The notes beneath the pieces were generated by a model, which worked only from the letters and a program-made list of their open reading frames with translations, was not told the DNA's origin and made no database searches. From positions 372,001 to 436,000 of the forward strand of contig NZ_RQJO01000015.1 in the NCBI RefSeq assembly GCF_003858635.1: 64,000 bases of DNA. The letters are read 5' to 3'. Positions within the stretch are counted from its first letter, which is position 1; each line of letters begins with the position of its first letter. The DNA is from Larkinella rosea (GTDB lineage Bacteria; Bacteroidota; Bacteroidia; Cytophagales; Spirosomataceae). Shown piece after piece: positions 52,858-62,020 of the stretch. The position numbers were made by a program, and so were the translations under genes.

Positions 52858-53712
52858 ATGAAAACGCTTTCTTTTTTACTGGTTCTCGTTTCGACCACGA
52901 CGTTTTCGCAGTCATTGCTGTGGAAAGTGTCGGGCAACGGGCTGAAAAAACCGTCCTATCTGTTTGGTACTTACCATATTCTGAAAGATAGCTATCTCAA
53001 CCAGAACCCCAAAATCAAATCGGCGTATGAGGGCGCAGAAGGCGTGGTGGTCGAAACCGAAATCGACTCGTCGGCCATGCTGTCGATGGCGATGCGGGGA
53101 TTGATGCTCGACAATAGCCTCAACAAACTGCTTTCGGAAGCGGATTATAAACTGGTGGCCGACGAATTTAAAAAGGGAACGGGGTACGATCTGGGGCTTT
53201 TCAACCAGATGAAACCCATCGTTACGGCCACGATGCTCAGCCTGGCGTACGTCCAGAAAGAATCCGATACGCTCAGCACCTTCACCGGTTTGCCAATCGA
53301 TCTGTATTTTGCCAGCGATGGTCGGAAACGCAAAAAAAACGTCAGTGCGCTCGAAACAATGGGAGAACAAATGTCATTTCTATTCGATCACGACCCGGTG
53401 GAAAAACAGGCGCAGCAACTGGTAGAAATGGTAAAGGGAAAAGACGATATGCACGACATGGGCAAATCGGTTACCGAACTGTACCTGAAGCAGGATTTAC
53501 AGGGTATGTGGAAACTGAACGAAAAAAGTGGTAGCACGTTTGGCGATATGACTTACCTCGTCGATGAACGCAACCAGCGCTGGATGAAGCGGTTGCCGGG
53601 GCTCATGGCCGTCCGCCCCACCTTTGTGGCCGTGGGCGCGCTGCATTTGCCGGGCCCCAACGGCCTGATTGCCTTGCTGAAAAAGGAAGGTTATACCGTC
53701 GAACCGCAGTAA
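52858..53712 (+). CDS. TraB/GumN-family exported protein
   Basis: 284 residues from ATG 52858; a GTG six bases earlier is also possible. A signal peptide (about 1-18, ending TTFSQ) precedes the TraB/GumN (Tiki-like) domain. Key segments are KPSYLFGTYHILKD with the metal-binding GTxH-like motif, VVVETEIDSSAM and the C-terminal FVAVGALHLPGPNGLIALLKKEGYTV. Animal Tiki members are metalloproteases; bacterial members are largely untested. It lies 18 bp after the ABA4-like gene and ends 0 bp from the convergent unknown gene. Confidence 0.9.
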   Translation: MKTLSFLLVLVSTTTFSQSLLWKVSGNGLKKPSYLFGTYHILKDSYLNQNPKIKSAYEGAEGVVVETEIDSSAMLSMAMRGLMLDNSLNKLLSEADYKLVADEFKKGTGYDLGLFNQMKPIVTATMLSLAYVQKESDTLSTFTGLPIDLYFASDGRKRKKNVSALETMGEQMSFLFDHDPVEKQAQQLVEMVKGKDDMHDMGKSVTELYLKQDLQGMWKLNEKSGSTFGDMTYLVDERNQRWMKRLPGLMAVRPTFVAVGALHLPGPNGLIALLKKEGYTVEPQ

Positions 53713-54915
53713 TCAGGCAAACCGCCGTTTCAGAATATCGATCAGCATCGCCACTTCGTCGCTGCTCATGTCCCACAAATACTGGGCGGCATAGCGGTAC
53801 GAAACCAGGTCGCGGGCCTGATCGTAGCTCGTCGCGCGGTTCAGTTCCTCAATCGCTTCATTGTACGAAGCCGCATTGCCATTGAACAACTGGTTGATAA
53901 ACATGAACTTCTGATTCAGCGAAATACTTTTGCTGATGCTTTCGATCGGTGCGCGGTAAAACGTTTCGCCCACGGTGACCGGCCCGTTTGATTCCTCATT
54001 AACGACCGGATTAACTTCCAGCGTCGAAATGTCGCTGAGGTGCGCCGTTGCCTGACTGGGTTGCATCGACGGCGCAACGGGCTCTTCGGCGGAACCGGTA
54101 TCGGATAAAAAATGGGTTTTAACCGTGAAATCCGGATCGGGCGGGGTTCCGTTGACGGTTGTGCCCGACCCATTGACGGGCGGTGGCGACAGCGGAGCCG
54201 CCGGAATGACGGTATTTTCAACTTCGGTATCAAAAAATGATTTAGTGGCCGCCGGAAGCGGTTGCGCAGGCAACGAATCGTACGACGACTTGCGCAGTAA
54301 CATACCCGGATCGAGCAATACTTTTTCCGAAAACAACGGGATGTATTTCTCCGGTTTTTCCAGTTCCCGGCCCCGCTGCATCAAAATCTCATCGAGCCAA
54401 TTCAGGGCCTGATTGACGTAAACGACACTTTTTCCCTTCATGCGCTCTTCCAGAGCTGCCGGAACAAACTTGTTGATCTGCGTATACCGGGTCAGCAAAT
54501 GGGCTGCGTCGGCCGTGAGCGAGAAGTCGGGCTGGTTCCGCAGGGCTTCGTCGAAATAATGGCGTGGGTCGAACAGCAGAATCAGCGTTCGGCGGGTGGC
54601 GTCGGCCAGCAAAGGTTCCAGATTTTCGCGACGCACCGAAATATGTTGCGATACGGTATTCATAAAAACCTGCATCGCCTGCCGGACATCCGGGTGTTCA
54701 AAATCAAAAAAAGGACTGCGAAACCGCTCCGCGTCGCTCCGCCATTTGTCGGATAAACTACTGATCACAAATAAATTGACCTGACTGACGGGACTAAGCT
54801 TTAAGAGTTCCTGACCGCTGATAACCGTGTGGTGGGCAAAAAAATCACCCGCCACTTTTCGGGCGTATGATTTGCAATATTCAGTAAGGGAGGAGGCATT
54901 GAACTTGTTCGACAT
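53713..54915 (-). CDS. Hypothetical cytosolic protein, Cytophagales-type
   Basis: 400 residues from the ATG at 54915; the frame extends 93 bp further but the added residues look non-coding. Residues 1-215 are helical with no membrane segment (LTEYCKSYARKVAGDFFAHH, ISVRRENLEPLLADATRR). A Pro/Ser/Thr-rich spacer follows (about 215-310, AAPLSPPPVNGSGTTVNGTP). A compact helical C-domain ends the protein (about 320-400, FMFINQLFNGNAASYNEAIEEL, SYDQARDLVSYRYAAQYLWD). I do not recognise a family. The two-domain layout suggests an adaptor or regulatory protein. It abuts the TraB/GumN gene end to end. Confidence 0.75.
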   Translation of the reverse strand: MSNKFNASSLTEYCKSYARKVAGDFFAHHTVISGQELLKLSPVSQVNLFVISSLSDKWRSDAERFRSPFFDFEHPDVRQAMQVFMNTVSQHISVRRENLEPLLADATRRTLILLFDPRHYFDEALRNQPDFSLTADAAHLLTRYTQINKFVPAALEERMKGKSVVYVNQALNWLDEILMQRGRELEKPEKYIPLFSEKVLLDPGMLLRKSSYDSLPAQPLPAATKSFFDTEVENTVIPAAPLSPPPVNGSGTTVNGTPPDPDFTVKTHFLSDTGSAEEPVAPSMQPSQATAHLSDISTLEVNPVVNEESNGPVTVGETFYRAPIESISKSISLNQKFMFINQLFNGNAASYNEAIEELNRATSYDQARDLVSYRYAAQYLWDMSSDEVAMLIDILKRRFA

Positions 54916-55123
54916 ATCAAAATATCTTTGCTTTGTAAAGATATGGTTTTCGCTTAGAATATTCCGTTCAGACATGGGTGAAATTCTCGTTGGAGCCGTT
55001 TTTGCCACAACAAGAAGAGTGCCAGATTATTGAAAAACAGAACGATTGAAGGGTCGAATGCAAGCGACACTTATCCATTCGCCCTTACGGTTGTTCAATC
55101 ATTCTATTCAACGTCAGGAAAGT

Positions 55124-55753
55124 ATGTTTATTGAACCGAACCGCCGACGTGAACCGCCCCACCTGCGCACGGGTTGGATTGAAGTAATTTGCGGTTCCAT
55201 GTTTTCCGGAAAAACGGAGGAACTCATTCGTCGGATCAACCGGGCCGTTATCGCCCGACTCAAGGTCGTCATTTTCAAGCCGTTGATCGATACGCGGTAC
55301 CACGAAGAAAACATCGTTTCGCACAACGCCAACGCGGTTCGTTCGCAGCCCGTTCAGACGGCTCACGACATGCTGACCCTGGCCGGAGACAGCGAAGTGG
55401 TGGGCATCGACGAAGCCCAGTTTTTCGACGACAAAGAACTGATCGAAGTCTGCAACCAATTGGCAAACGAGGGCAAACGGGTTATTCTGGCCGGTCTGGA
55501 CATGGATTTCGAGGGAAAACCGTTCGGCTGCATGCCGCAGTTGATGGCCATTGCGGAATACGTTACGAAAGTCCACGCCATCTGCGTCGTTTGTGGCGAC
55601 ATTGCCAGCTATTCCTACCGCCTGAATAAATCCAAAGAGAAAGTCCTCCTCGGCGAAACCGATAGCTACGAAGCCCGCTGCCGCCGGTGTTATAATCTGG
55701 GTAATCAGGTGGTTAGCAAAGAATGGGTGTATGAGGATACGAGTAATGAATAA
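55124..55753 (+). CDS. tdk: Thymidine kinase
   Basis: 209 residues from ATG 55124; the frame extends 78 bp upstream but those residues do not belong to the family. The type II thymidine kinase is complete: P-loop [15 protein letters not shown], the [12 protein letters not shown]alker B-like motif, and the zinc-binding Cys pairs CVVC and CRRC. It salvages thymidine to dTMP. The last residues (SNE) and the stop codon fall inside a long AT-rich inverted repeat that continues into the start of the next gene. Confidence 0.96.
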   Translation: MFIEPNRRREPPHLRTGWIEVICGSMFSGKTEELIRRINRAVIARLKVVIFKPLIDTRYHEENIVSHNANAVRSQPVQTAHDMLTLAGDSEVVGIDEAQFFDDKELIEVCNQLANEGKRVILAGLDMDFEGKPFGCMPQLMAIAEYVTKVHAICVVCGDIASYSYRLNKSKEKVLLGETDSYEARCRRCYNLGNQVVSKEWVYEDTSNE

Positions 55754-55930
55754 TTAAAAATGAACAATGAATATCAAGTACTAAATAGTGAATATCCTAT
55801 AGCGAAGGGGGGAATGGTGGTGAAAGCGGTGCATTGCCCGGCGCATTCATCCGTTATCCGTTATTCGTTATTCACTATTCGCTATTTAGCCCTTTTTATT
55901 CATTGTTCATTCTTCATTGTTCATTTCGCA
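55746..55930. repeat. AT-rich inverted repeat spanning tdk end and porZ start
   Basis: Left arm (about 55746-55806) and right arm (about 55865-55923) are imperfect inverted copies built of ATGAACAATGAA-like words. The 55-60-bp loop contains GAAGGGGGGAATGG, a strong ribosome-binding match with ATG 55814. The right arm encodes the hydrophobic signal segment of PorZ. Confidence 0.82.
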
Positions 55931-58072
55931 AAAGCGCAACCCGGCGTCTGGCATTCCCATCCCAGTTTTCTTTCCACGCAAACCGTTGCGGCTGTTCAAA
56001 ACAAGATTTACTGCGCATCGGAGAACGGTTTTTTCTACTACGATCCAACGGCGAATGAAGCCACGCGGCTGAGTCACGACGACGGTTTCAGCGAATCCGG
56101 CATCAGCCAGCTTTTTTATCTTTCCGACCAGAAACGGTTGCTGATTGGTTACCGATCAGGCACCATTGATTTACTATCTGTAACCGATTCCGGCGAACCG
56201 GGAAACATAACGACGATCACCCTTATACGCGACGCTACGCAGATTCAGGGGAGCAAGCGAATCAACCACCTGACCCGCACCGGGAACGATGCCTACCTGG
56301 CCTGCGATTTCGGCATTGTGGTGCTCGATGTGGCCCGGGGCGAAGTCCGGGATACGTACCGCAATCTGGGACCCAACGGTACACCGGTGACGGTTTTTTC
56401 TACCGCACTGGCCAACGACTCCATCTACGCATCCACCTCGCGCGGGCTGCTGGCGGCCCGGTTTGCGCCGACGGTCAACCTGGCGTTCTTTGGCAACTGG
56501 AAAACCGTATCGCTGCCGCCCGGAACGTCCGTGCAGTCGGTGGTCGGCGTAGCAAACCGCTTGTACGCGGCCATTCCGGGGCAAGGGGTTGCCGAGCGGC
56601 AGGGCGGGCGTTGGGCCGTGGTCAAATCCCTGCCCACTATCACCGGTTTACTGGCAACGGCAACGGAATGGATTGCCACCGCCCTCGATCAACTCCAGCG
56701 GGCGTCGGGCGTTTTGCTGCAGAATGCGGTTTTGGGTGAGCCCAAAGAAATCACCGAAGCGGTCGGAAGTTTCTGGGTGGCCGATTCGCTGTCTGGTTTG
56801 CTGCGAATTACCGGAACAGTTGTGCAGGCCGTCAGTCCCGATGGCCCGGCTTCGGATGTGTTTCAGCGGTTGGCGGTCGGTCAATCGGGCCAGGTGCTGG
56901 CGTTGCCGGGCGGTTTTACCGACGACCTCAAACCGTTGCGTCGCCGGCGCGGTTTTGACCAGTTTCGGAATGGCCGCTGGCAGAATTTTTTGGCGTCATC
57001 CCTGCCGACCGATTTCGTTACGGCGGCTTACAATCCCACCGACCAGCGGACGTATCTGGGGAGTTTCGGGGGCGGGTTGTGGTCATTCGATAATCAGAAT
57101 TTGCCGGAAGTCGTCAATCGGACGGTTGCTACCATCAGCAGCCTGGCCGTTGATCCAAATGGCGAAATCTGGCTGGCAACGCCCTCGCTGGCGTTAGGCC
57201 AGGCAACGGTTCAGGTTCGGCGAAAAACCGGCCCATTTCAGTCATTTGCGCCCAGCCGGGGTGATATTCACCAATTGATTATCGACGACAGCGGTTTTTT
57301 GTGGATGCGGTTAAGCGCCTACAATGGTGGTGGGATGCAGGTTTTCGACCCCAAAACCAACCGAACGCGGCTTCTGTACAACCAGTCGGGTGAAGGCGAT
57401 TTGCCGGACCGAAACGTACGCTCGCTGGTGAAAGACCGCGATGGGCTGATCTGGGTCGGCACCGACAATGGCATGGCGGTTTTTGATAATCCGTCGGCGG
57501 TTTTTACCGGATCGGTCAACGCCTATCGGCCCGTCTTCGATCGTCGGCGGTTGTTGAGTGGCGAGTCGGTGACAGCGCTGGTCGTCGACGGCGGAAACCG
57601 AAAATGGATCGGGACTATGAACGGACTGTATCTGTTCAACGAAGATGGGACGGTTTTGATCAACACGTTTACCGCCGACAACAGCCCGCTGCCGTCGTCG
57701 CAGATTACGGACATTGCGATTGAACCGACGACTGGCGAAGTCTTCATTGCCACGCCCAATGGGCTGGTTTCGTACGGCGGAACGGCGAGCGAACCGGCCC
57801 CGGTTTTTGCCGGAATTACGGTTTTTCCGAACCCGGTTCGGCCGGATTTCGGCGGTTTGGTCAGCATTCGGGGACTGGTCGAAAATACGGTTGTCAAAAT
57901 CATGGACGCGGGTGGCCAGTTGGTCTTCGAAACCCGTTCGCAGGGCGGAACTGCCACCTGGAACCTGCGCGATTACCGGGGTCGGGCCGCCGAAACCGGC
58001 GTTTACTTCGTATTTGCTGTGGCGCCCGATGGGCGGGAAGGCGTGGCCGGGAAATTAGCCGTCGTACGTTGA
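55814..58072 (+). CDS. porZ: PorZ-like type IX secretion system protein
   Basis: About 752 residues from ATG 55814, chosen because GAAGGGGGGA precedes it; an ATG at 55760 is also in frame. The predicted signal peptide (LFIHCSFFIVHFAKAQ) leads into the mature start PGVWHSHPSFLSTQTV. Two propeller domains follow with two-component-regulator-type blades (FFYYDPTANEATRLSHDDGFSES, DRNVRSLVKDRDGLIWVGTDNG, ITDIAIEPTTGEVFIATPNG). A type IX C-terminal domain (GITVFPNPVRPDFGGLV and GVYFVFAVAPDGREG) ends the protein. This matches PorZ, the surface protein that delivers anionic LPS in type IX secretion. It follows tdk and precedes udk. Confidence 0.85.
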   Translation: MVVKAVHCPAHSSVIRYSLFTIRYLALFIHCSFFIVHFAKAQPGVWHSHPSFLSTQTVAAVQNKIYCASENGFFYYDPTANEATRLSHDDGFSESGISQLFYLSDQKRLLIGYRSGTIDLLSVTDSGEPGNITTITLIRDATQIQGSKRINHLTRTGNDAYLACDFGIVVLDVARGEVRDTYRNLGPNGTPVTVFSTALANDSIYASTSRGLLAARFAPTVNLAFFGNWKTVSLPPGTSVQSVVGVANRLYAAIPGQGVAERQGGRWAVVKSLPTITGLLATATEWIATALDQLQRASGVLLQNAVLGEPKEITEAVGSFWVADSLSGLLRITGTVVQAVSPDGPASDVFQRLAVGQSGQVLALPGGFTDDLKPLRRRRGFDQFRNGRWQNFLASSLPTDFVTAAYNPTDQRTYLGSFGGGLWSFDNQNLPEVVNRTVATISSLAVDPNGEIWLATPSLALGQATVQVRRKTGPFQSFAPSRGDIHQLIIDDSGFLWMRLSAYNGGGMQVFDPKTNRTRLLYNQSGEGDLPDRNVRSLVKDRDGLIWVGTDNGMAVFDNPSAVFTGSVNAYRPVFDRRRLLSGESVTALVVDGGNRKWIGTMNGLYLFNEDGTVLINTFTADNSPLPSSQITDIAIEPTTGEVFIATPNGLVSYGGTASEPAPVFAGITVFPNPVRPDFGGLVSIRGLVENTVVKIMDAGGQLVFETRSQGGTATWNLRDYRGRAAETGVYFVFAVAPDGREGVAGKLAVVR

Positions 58073-58097
58073 TTGTGGGGGCAAAGTTTTATTTTTG
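58069..58097 (+). promoter_or_regulatory. Bacteroidota-type promoter for udk, close to its start codon
   Basis: TTG at 58069-58071 and TATTTTTG at 58090-58097 match the -33 (TTG) and -7 (TAnnTTTG) elements with 18 bp between. The udk ATG begins only 4 bp after the -7 element, so transcription probably starts at or near the start codon. Confidence 0.65.
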
Positions 58098-58101
58098 TAT
58101 C

Positions 58102-58731
58102 ATGAAACCATACATCGTCGGAATTACGGGCGGGAGTGCCTCCGGAAAAACCTCGTTTTTGAAAGGATTGATTTCTGCTTTTTCGGAGGATGAAATCTGT
58201 CTGATTTCGCAGGATATGTATTATAAACCGCTCGATCAGATTCCCCGCGACGACATTGGTGTTCACAATTTCGATTTGCCCCAGACCATTGATCACCTGC
58301 GGTTTGCCGATCACATCCGGCAACTGCACAAAGGCGAAACCATTGAAATGAAGGAATACACCTTCAATAACCCCCATGTGGTGCCTAAGATGCTGACCTT
58401 CAAGCCAACGCCCATCATGGTTGTGGAAGGAATATTTGCCTTTCATTTTGAAGAAGTGGCCAGGCAACTTGATTTGAAGATTTTCATCGACGCTAAAAAC
58501 AAGATTAAATACGAACGCCGGATGGTGCGCGATCAGGCCGAACGGGCGCTTTCGCCGGAAATGATCAAACACCAGTGGGATTACCACGTCAAGCCAACCT
58601 ACCAGGAATTCATCAAACCCCACAAAGCCATCGCGGATATTGTCATTCCCAATAACGTCCATTACCAGAAAGGTCTGGAAGTGGTGGTTGGGTATTTGAA
58701 AGGGAAAGTCGCTAATTTGGCGGCAACATAA
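58102..58731 (+). CDS. udk: Uridine kinase
   Basis: 209 residues from ATG 58102. The P-loop VGITGGSASGKTSF is at residues 6-19. Other motifs match the uridine-cytidine kinase family: LISQDMYYKPLDQIPRDD, YTFNNPHVV, and the lid region with YERRMVRDQAERALSPEM. It phosphorylates uridine (and cytidine) in pyrimidine salvage. It is 29 bp after porZ but appears to have its own promoter, with a leader of near-zero length. Together with tdk two genes upstream it gives the region a nucleoside salvage character. Confidence 0.94.
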   Translation: MKPYIVGITGGSASGKTSFLKGLISAFSEDEICLISQDMYYKPLDQIPRDDIGVHNFDLPQTIDHLRFADHIRQLHKGETIEMKEYTFNNPHVVPKMLTFKPTPIMVVEGIFAFHFEEVARQLDLKIFIDAKNKIKYERRMVRDQAERALSPEMIKHQWDYHVKPTYQEFIKPHKAIADIVIPNNVHYQKGLEVVVGYLKGKVANLAAT

Positions 58732-58776
58732 CCAAAACCGGGTGCCGGGTTCGGCATCCTTTCATTCCTGAATCGT

Positions 58777-59706
58777 ATGAATTTTACGCTCAAATTGCTC
58801 TCGGCGACTCTGTTGCTGGCAACCTCCGTTATGGCTCAAAAACCGGAAACCGTCGAACTCTGGCCCAAAAATCAAATTCCCAATGCGATTCCGAACGAGG
58901 CCGTTCAGGAGAAATCGGAGCTGGGGAAAGACGGTATTTTGCGAATCAGCGACGTCAAAGTGCCGACGATAGCGGTTTTTCTGCCGCCCAAAGATAAAGC
59001 GACCGGAGCCGCGATTATGGTGATTCCGGGTGGTGGTTACAGCTTGCTGGCCTACGGCCACGAAGGCGAAGAAATGGCGCAGTGGTTCAACGAGCGCGGT
59101 ATTGCGGCTTTTGTGCTGAAACACCGCCTGCCCGACGACCGGACGCAGACCAACCGCCACGAAGTTCCGCTGGCCGATGCCATGCAGGGCATGAAGCTGA
59201 TTCGGCAAAATGCGGCCAAATGGAACATAAACGCTGATCGGCTGGGCGTAATCGGTTTTTCGGCGGGCGGTCACCTCGCTTCCACCTTGTCGACGCATTA
59301 CCACCGGGGCGCTGCCGCCAGCGAAGAAGCGAAGCCGAATTTTGCGATTCTGATGTATCCGGTGGTGACGTTTGGCGCGAAAGCACACGTTGGCTCGCGG
59401 GAAAAACTGATTGGCAAAAATGCCAGTCCGGAGCAGATTGCGTACTATTCCAACGAGTTACAGGTGGATGCCAAAACCCCACCGACGTTTCTGGTGCACG
59501 CGCAGGACGACAAGGGTGTGCCGGTGGAAAACAGCATTGACTATTACCTGGCGCTAACCAAAGCCAACGTCCCGGCCGAAATGCACATTTATCCGAAAGG
59601 TGGCCACGGCTATGCACTCCGCGTGAAAGGCAAAGGCTCCATTGAAAACTGGCCTGCCGCGTGTGAAGGCTGGCTGAAATCGATGGGATTATTGGAGAAG
59701 AAGTAA
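58777..59706 (+). CDS. Secreted alpha/beta hydrolase (acetyl-xylan-esterase/BD-FAE-like)
   Basis: 309 residues with a signal peptide (about 1-20, ending SVMAQK). Conserved elements: MVIPGGGYSLLAYGHEGEEMAQWFNERGI with the HGGG-like oxyanion segment (here PGGGY), the nucleophile GFSAGGHLAS (Ser about 170), an Asp in LVHAQDDKGVP and the His in YPKGGHGYALR. It belongs to the BD-FAE/Axe-type esterases acting on acetylated or feruloylated polysaccharides; the true substrate is unknown. A long inverted repeat follows. Confidence 0.9.
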   Translation: MNFTLKLLSATLLLATSVMAQKPETVELWPKNQIPNAIPNEAVQEKSELGKDGILRISDVKVPTIAVFLPPKDKATGAAIMVIPGGGYSLLAYGHEGEEMAQWFNERGIAAFVLKHRLPDDRTQTNRHEVPLADAMQGMKLIRQNAAKWNINADRLGVIGFSAGGHLASTLSTHYHRGAAASEEAKPNFAILMYPVVTFGAKAHVGSREKLIGKNASPEQIAYYSNELQVDAKTPPTFLVHAQDDKGVPVENSIDYYLALTKANVPAEMHIYPKGGHGYALRVKGKGSIENWPAACEGWLKSMGLLEKK

Positions 59707-59712
59707 AAAAGA

Positions 59713-59804
59713 GTTATTTCGCGGAGTTGAGCGGAGAAAAAGGAGGTAAGCAGAGTCTTTTCTTCGCTTAACTCCTTTTTCTCCGCTCAACTCCGCGAAA
59801 TAAC
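59713..59804. repeat. Inverted repeat with 39-bp arms after the esterase gene
   Basis: Arms 59713-59751 and 59766-59804 match at 38 of 39 positions around a 14-bp loop. The arm is built of CGCGGAGTTGAGCGGAGAAA-like sequence. It fills the gap between convergent genes and can form a very stable hairpin, serving as a terminator for both. The arm length is well beyond an ordinary terminator. Confidence 0.9.
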
Positions 59805-59817
59805 TTATCGCTTACTC

Positions 59818-60972
59818 TTAAACTCTCAAAAACACCTTCTTCGTATACAGGATATACAGAAACGCCCACTTCACGGCCAATAGCCCGACGATGGCGCCAA
59901 CCGCCCGGACGGGTTCGGCGAAGAAACTGAGAATGCCTTCAAAAAAGAATTTAGCTGCGTATTCGAAGTCGATGAACTCCCCGGCAATGTAAATCAGGAT
60001 GGAATTCATACCGATGACGGTGAAGAAAAACGCCCATCCGCTTACGTTTTTGACGTCGATAATCCAGTAAAACAACGCCAGCATCAGCACGCTCCAGCCA
60101 CCGGCTACCAACACGAATGAACTGGTCCACAGGTTTTTATTGATCGGAAAAACCAGTCCCCAACTATAGCCCAGTACCAGACAGGAAAGACCGCCGAGTA
60201 CAAGCCACAGCGTTTTCTGGCCGCGGTTGGCCGTCCGACCTTCGCTCTTAAGCAACTGGCCGGAGAAAATGCCGAGCAGCGCCGTTCCGATCGCGGGAAG
60301 AGTGGAGAACAATCCTTCCGGATCATGTACTTTCAGGTACAGCCGACCCGGCATAATGGAGCGGTCGATGTAACCCGCCAGACTGCAATCGATCGTTAAT
60401 AGCCCGGCTCCGCAACCCGGCACCGGAATCAATTTCATCATCGCCCAATAGGCCAGCAACAACCCGGCAAACCAGGCATATTGGACTTTCGGATTCGGGA
60501 AATACAGGTAGATTAACTGCCCGCACATACCCGCCAGACCAATTCGGCCTAGTACGCTCCCAAACCGCGTTTCGCTGAGGGTTTTGACGAGAATACCGTT
60601 GTTGTAAATGATGCCGAGCAGCACGAGAATCAAGCCGCGTGTGATCATTTTACGGGCCAATTCCCCTTTCGGAACGCCCCGTTCCAGCCGGCTGCCGACA
60701 GCGAAGGGCGTGGAGACGCCCGCCATGAACAGAAACAGCGGAAAAATGCAGTCGTAAGGCCGAAAACCGTTCCACTCGACGTGGGTGAACTGTTGGGCCA
60801 TAAAAGCGGCCCAGGCCCAGCCCGTCGTTTTGGCCAGCACGTAAAAAATCTCTTCTCCACCGGCAATCCAGAACATGTCGAAACCCCGCAGGGCATCCAG
60901 TGATTTCAGACGCCGGACGGGTGCCGGTTGGGCCAGTGCAGGTTCTGAAGCAGCCGTAGAAGTTTGTTGCAT
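59818..60972 (-). CDS. HGSNAT-like membrane acyltransferase (DUF5009 type)
   Basis: A 384-residue polytopic membrane protein with about ten helices. The N-terminal motif RLKSLDALRGFDMFWIAGGEE is the signature of DUF5009/heparan-alpha-glucosaminide N-acetyltransferase-like proteins, followed by YDCIFPLFLFMAGVSTPFAVGSRL. In animals HGSNAT transfers acetyl groups to terminal glucosamine of heparan sulfate across the lysosomal membrane. Bacterial relatives are common near polysaccharide genes but little studied. The first 20 residues are Ala/Pro-rich and cytosolic. Confidence 0.88.
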   Translation of the reverse strand: MQQTSTAASEPALAQPAPVRRLKSLDALRGFDMFWIAGGEEIFYVLAKTTGWAWAAFMAQQFTHVEWNGFRPYDCIFPLFLFMAGVSTPFAVGSRLERGVPKGELARKMITRGLILVLLGIIYNNGILVKTLSETRFGSVLGRIGLAGMCGQLIYLYFPNPKVQYAWFAGLLLAYWAMMKLIPVPGCGAGLLTIDCSLAGYIDRSIMPGRLYLKVHDPEGLFSTLPAIGTALLGIFSGQLLKSEGRTANRGQKTLWLVLGGLSCLVLGYSWGLVFPINKNLWTSSFVLVAGGWSVLMLALFYWIIDVKNVSGWAFFFTVIGMNSILIYIAGEFIDFEYAAKFFFEGILSFFAEPVRAVGAIVGLLAVKWAFLYILYTKKVFLRV

Positions 60973-61053
60973 AGCAGTTTGAATAAGAAAACCGTTGGTA
61001 ATACTGTTTTGGGCCGATAACGGACTATCAGGTTAGTAGAGCAGTTCGCCGAT

Positions 61054-61959
61054 TTATTTGTCATTTAAGATCAATGGAACATTGCCCCGACTGCCCAGAA
61101 CAATGATTTTCGCATTGGGTGAAGCGGCCAGTTCGCGCTGCACCTTGATCTGCTCATACTGCAACTGTTTATCAGACAGACCCGTTGCCAGAATTTTCTG
61201 ATAGTCGGCAATTCCCTGGGCTTCCACGCGTTTCCGCTCGGCCTCCTGTCGTTCTTTTTGCAACACAAACTGCATTTTCTGCGCGTCCTGCTCGGCATTG
61301 ATTTTCGATTCGATGGTCGCTTTAACCGACGCGGGCAGGTTGATGTTCCGAATCAGCAACTGCTCCAGCATCAGCCCGCGTTTGGTCAGATCGGATTCGA
61401 TGGTTTTGTAAATGCGGTTTTGAAATTCATCCCGTTTGGTGGAATAAAGCGCCACCGCATCGTAATAAACCGCATTGTCGCGGATGCGGGTGCGGGTGAT
61501 AGGACGTACCACTTTGTTGGAATAGTCGGCCCCGATGCTGCGGTAAATTTTGGGGGCTTCGGTCGGATTGACGCGGAATAAAACCGTCAGGTCAATGACG
61601 ACTTCCAGTCCGTCGGCGGTCAGCACCCGGATGGCGTCGTCGCCCAGTTGCCCGCTCTCGTCGTGCGCACCGGACATGGTGTAATTCTGGGTCTTAACGT
61701 CGAACTCGGTAACCGTCACCAGCGGATTGACGAAATTCAGACCACTTTCCAGCACACGATCCTGCACACTGCCGAATAAGCTCTGAACACCCACCGTTCC
61801 GGCGTCGATCTGGCGCACCGACGACAAGAGAAAACCGATGATAACGAGAATCGTTCCGACAACCTTGAGCGGCCGCGAAAACCGGGCGACGGCCAGCGAA
61901 GGCGTATTAACGGCAAAACCGACGATGAGGGCCAGTATGCCCAAAATGAAGAAAAACAT
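61054..61959 (-). CDS. SPFH/prohibitin-family membrane protein
   Basis: 301 residues with one or two N-terminal membrane segments (about 1-20 and 31-48, LKVVGTILVIIGFLLSSV). The SPFH domain follows (VGVQSLFGSVQDRVLESGLNFVNP, then VLTADGLEVVIDLTVLFRV, YRSIGADYSNKVVRPI). A Glu/Lys/Gln-rich coiled coil lies at about 215-270. Prohibitins form large ring assemblies in membranes and modulate proteases such as FtsH, but no such gene is in view. It lies 169 bp downstream of nuoM on the same strand. Confidence 0.92.
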   Translation of the reverse strand: MFFFILGILALIVGFAVNTPSLAVARFSRPLKVVGTILVIIGFLLSSVRQIDAGTVGVQSLFGSVQDRVLESGLNFVNPLVTVTEFDVKTQNYTMSGAHDESGQLGDDAIRVLTADGLEVVIDLTVLFRVNPTEAPKIYRSIGADYSNKVVRPITRTRIRDNAVYYDAVALYSTKRDEFQNRIYKTIESDLTKRGLMLEQLLIRNINLPASVKATIESKINAEQDAQKMQFVLQKERQEAERKRVEAQGIADYQKILATGLSDKQLQYEQIKVQRELAASPNAKIIVLGSRGNVPLILNDK

Positions 61960-62020
61960 TTTTCCGTGGTGAGTTTAGTACAGTCATAGTAATGATACAA
62001 ACTTTTATCCACAGAAACTT

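Noticed and set aside
15486-60972. Functional link between the heparan-N-sulfatase-like gene and the HGSNAT-like acyltransferase
   Set aside because: Both act in animal heparan sulfate breakdown, but they lie 40 kb apart here and neither assignment is specific enough to infer a pathway.
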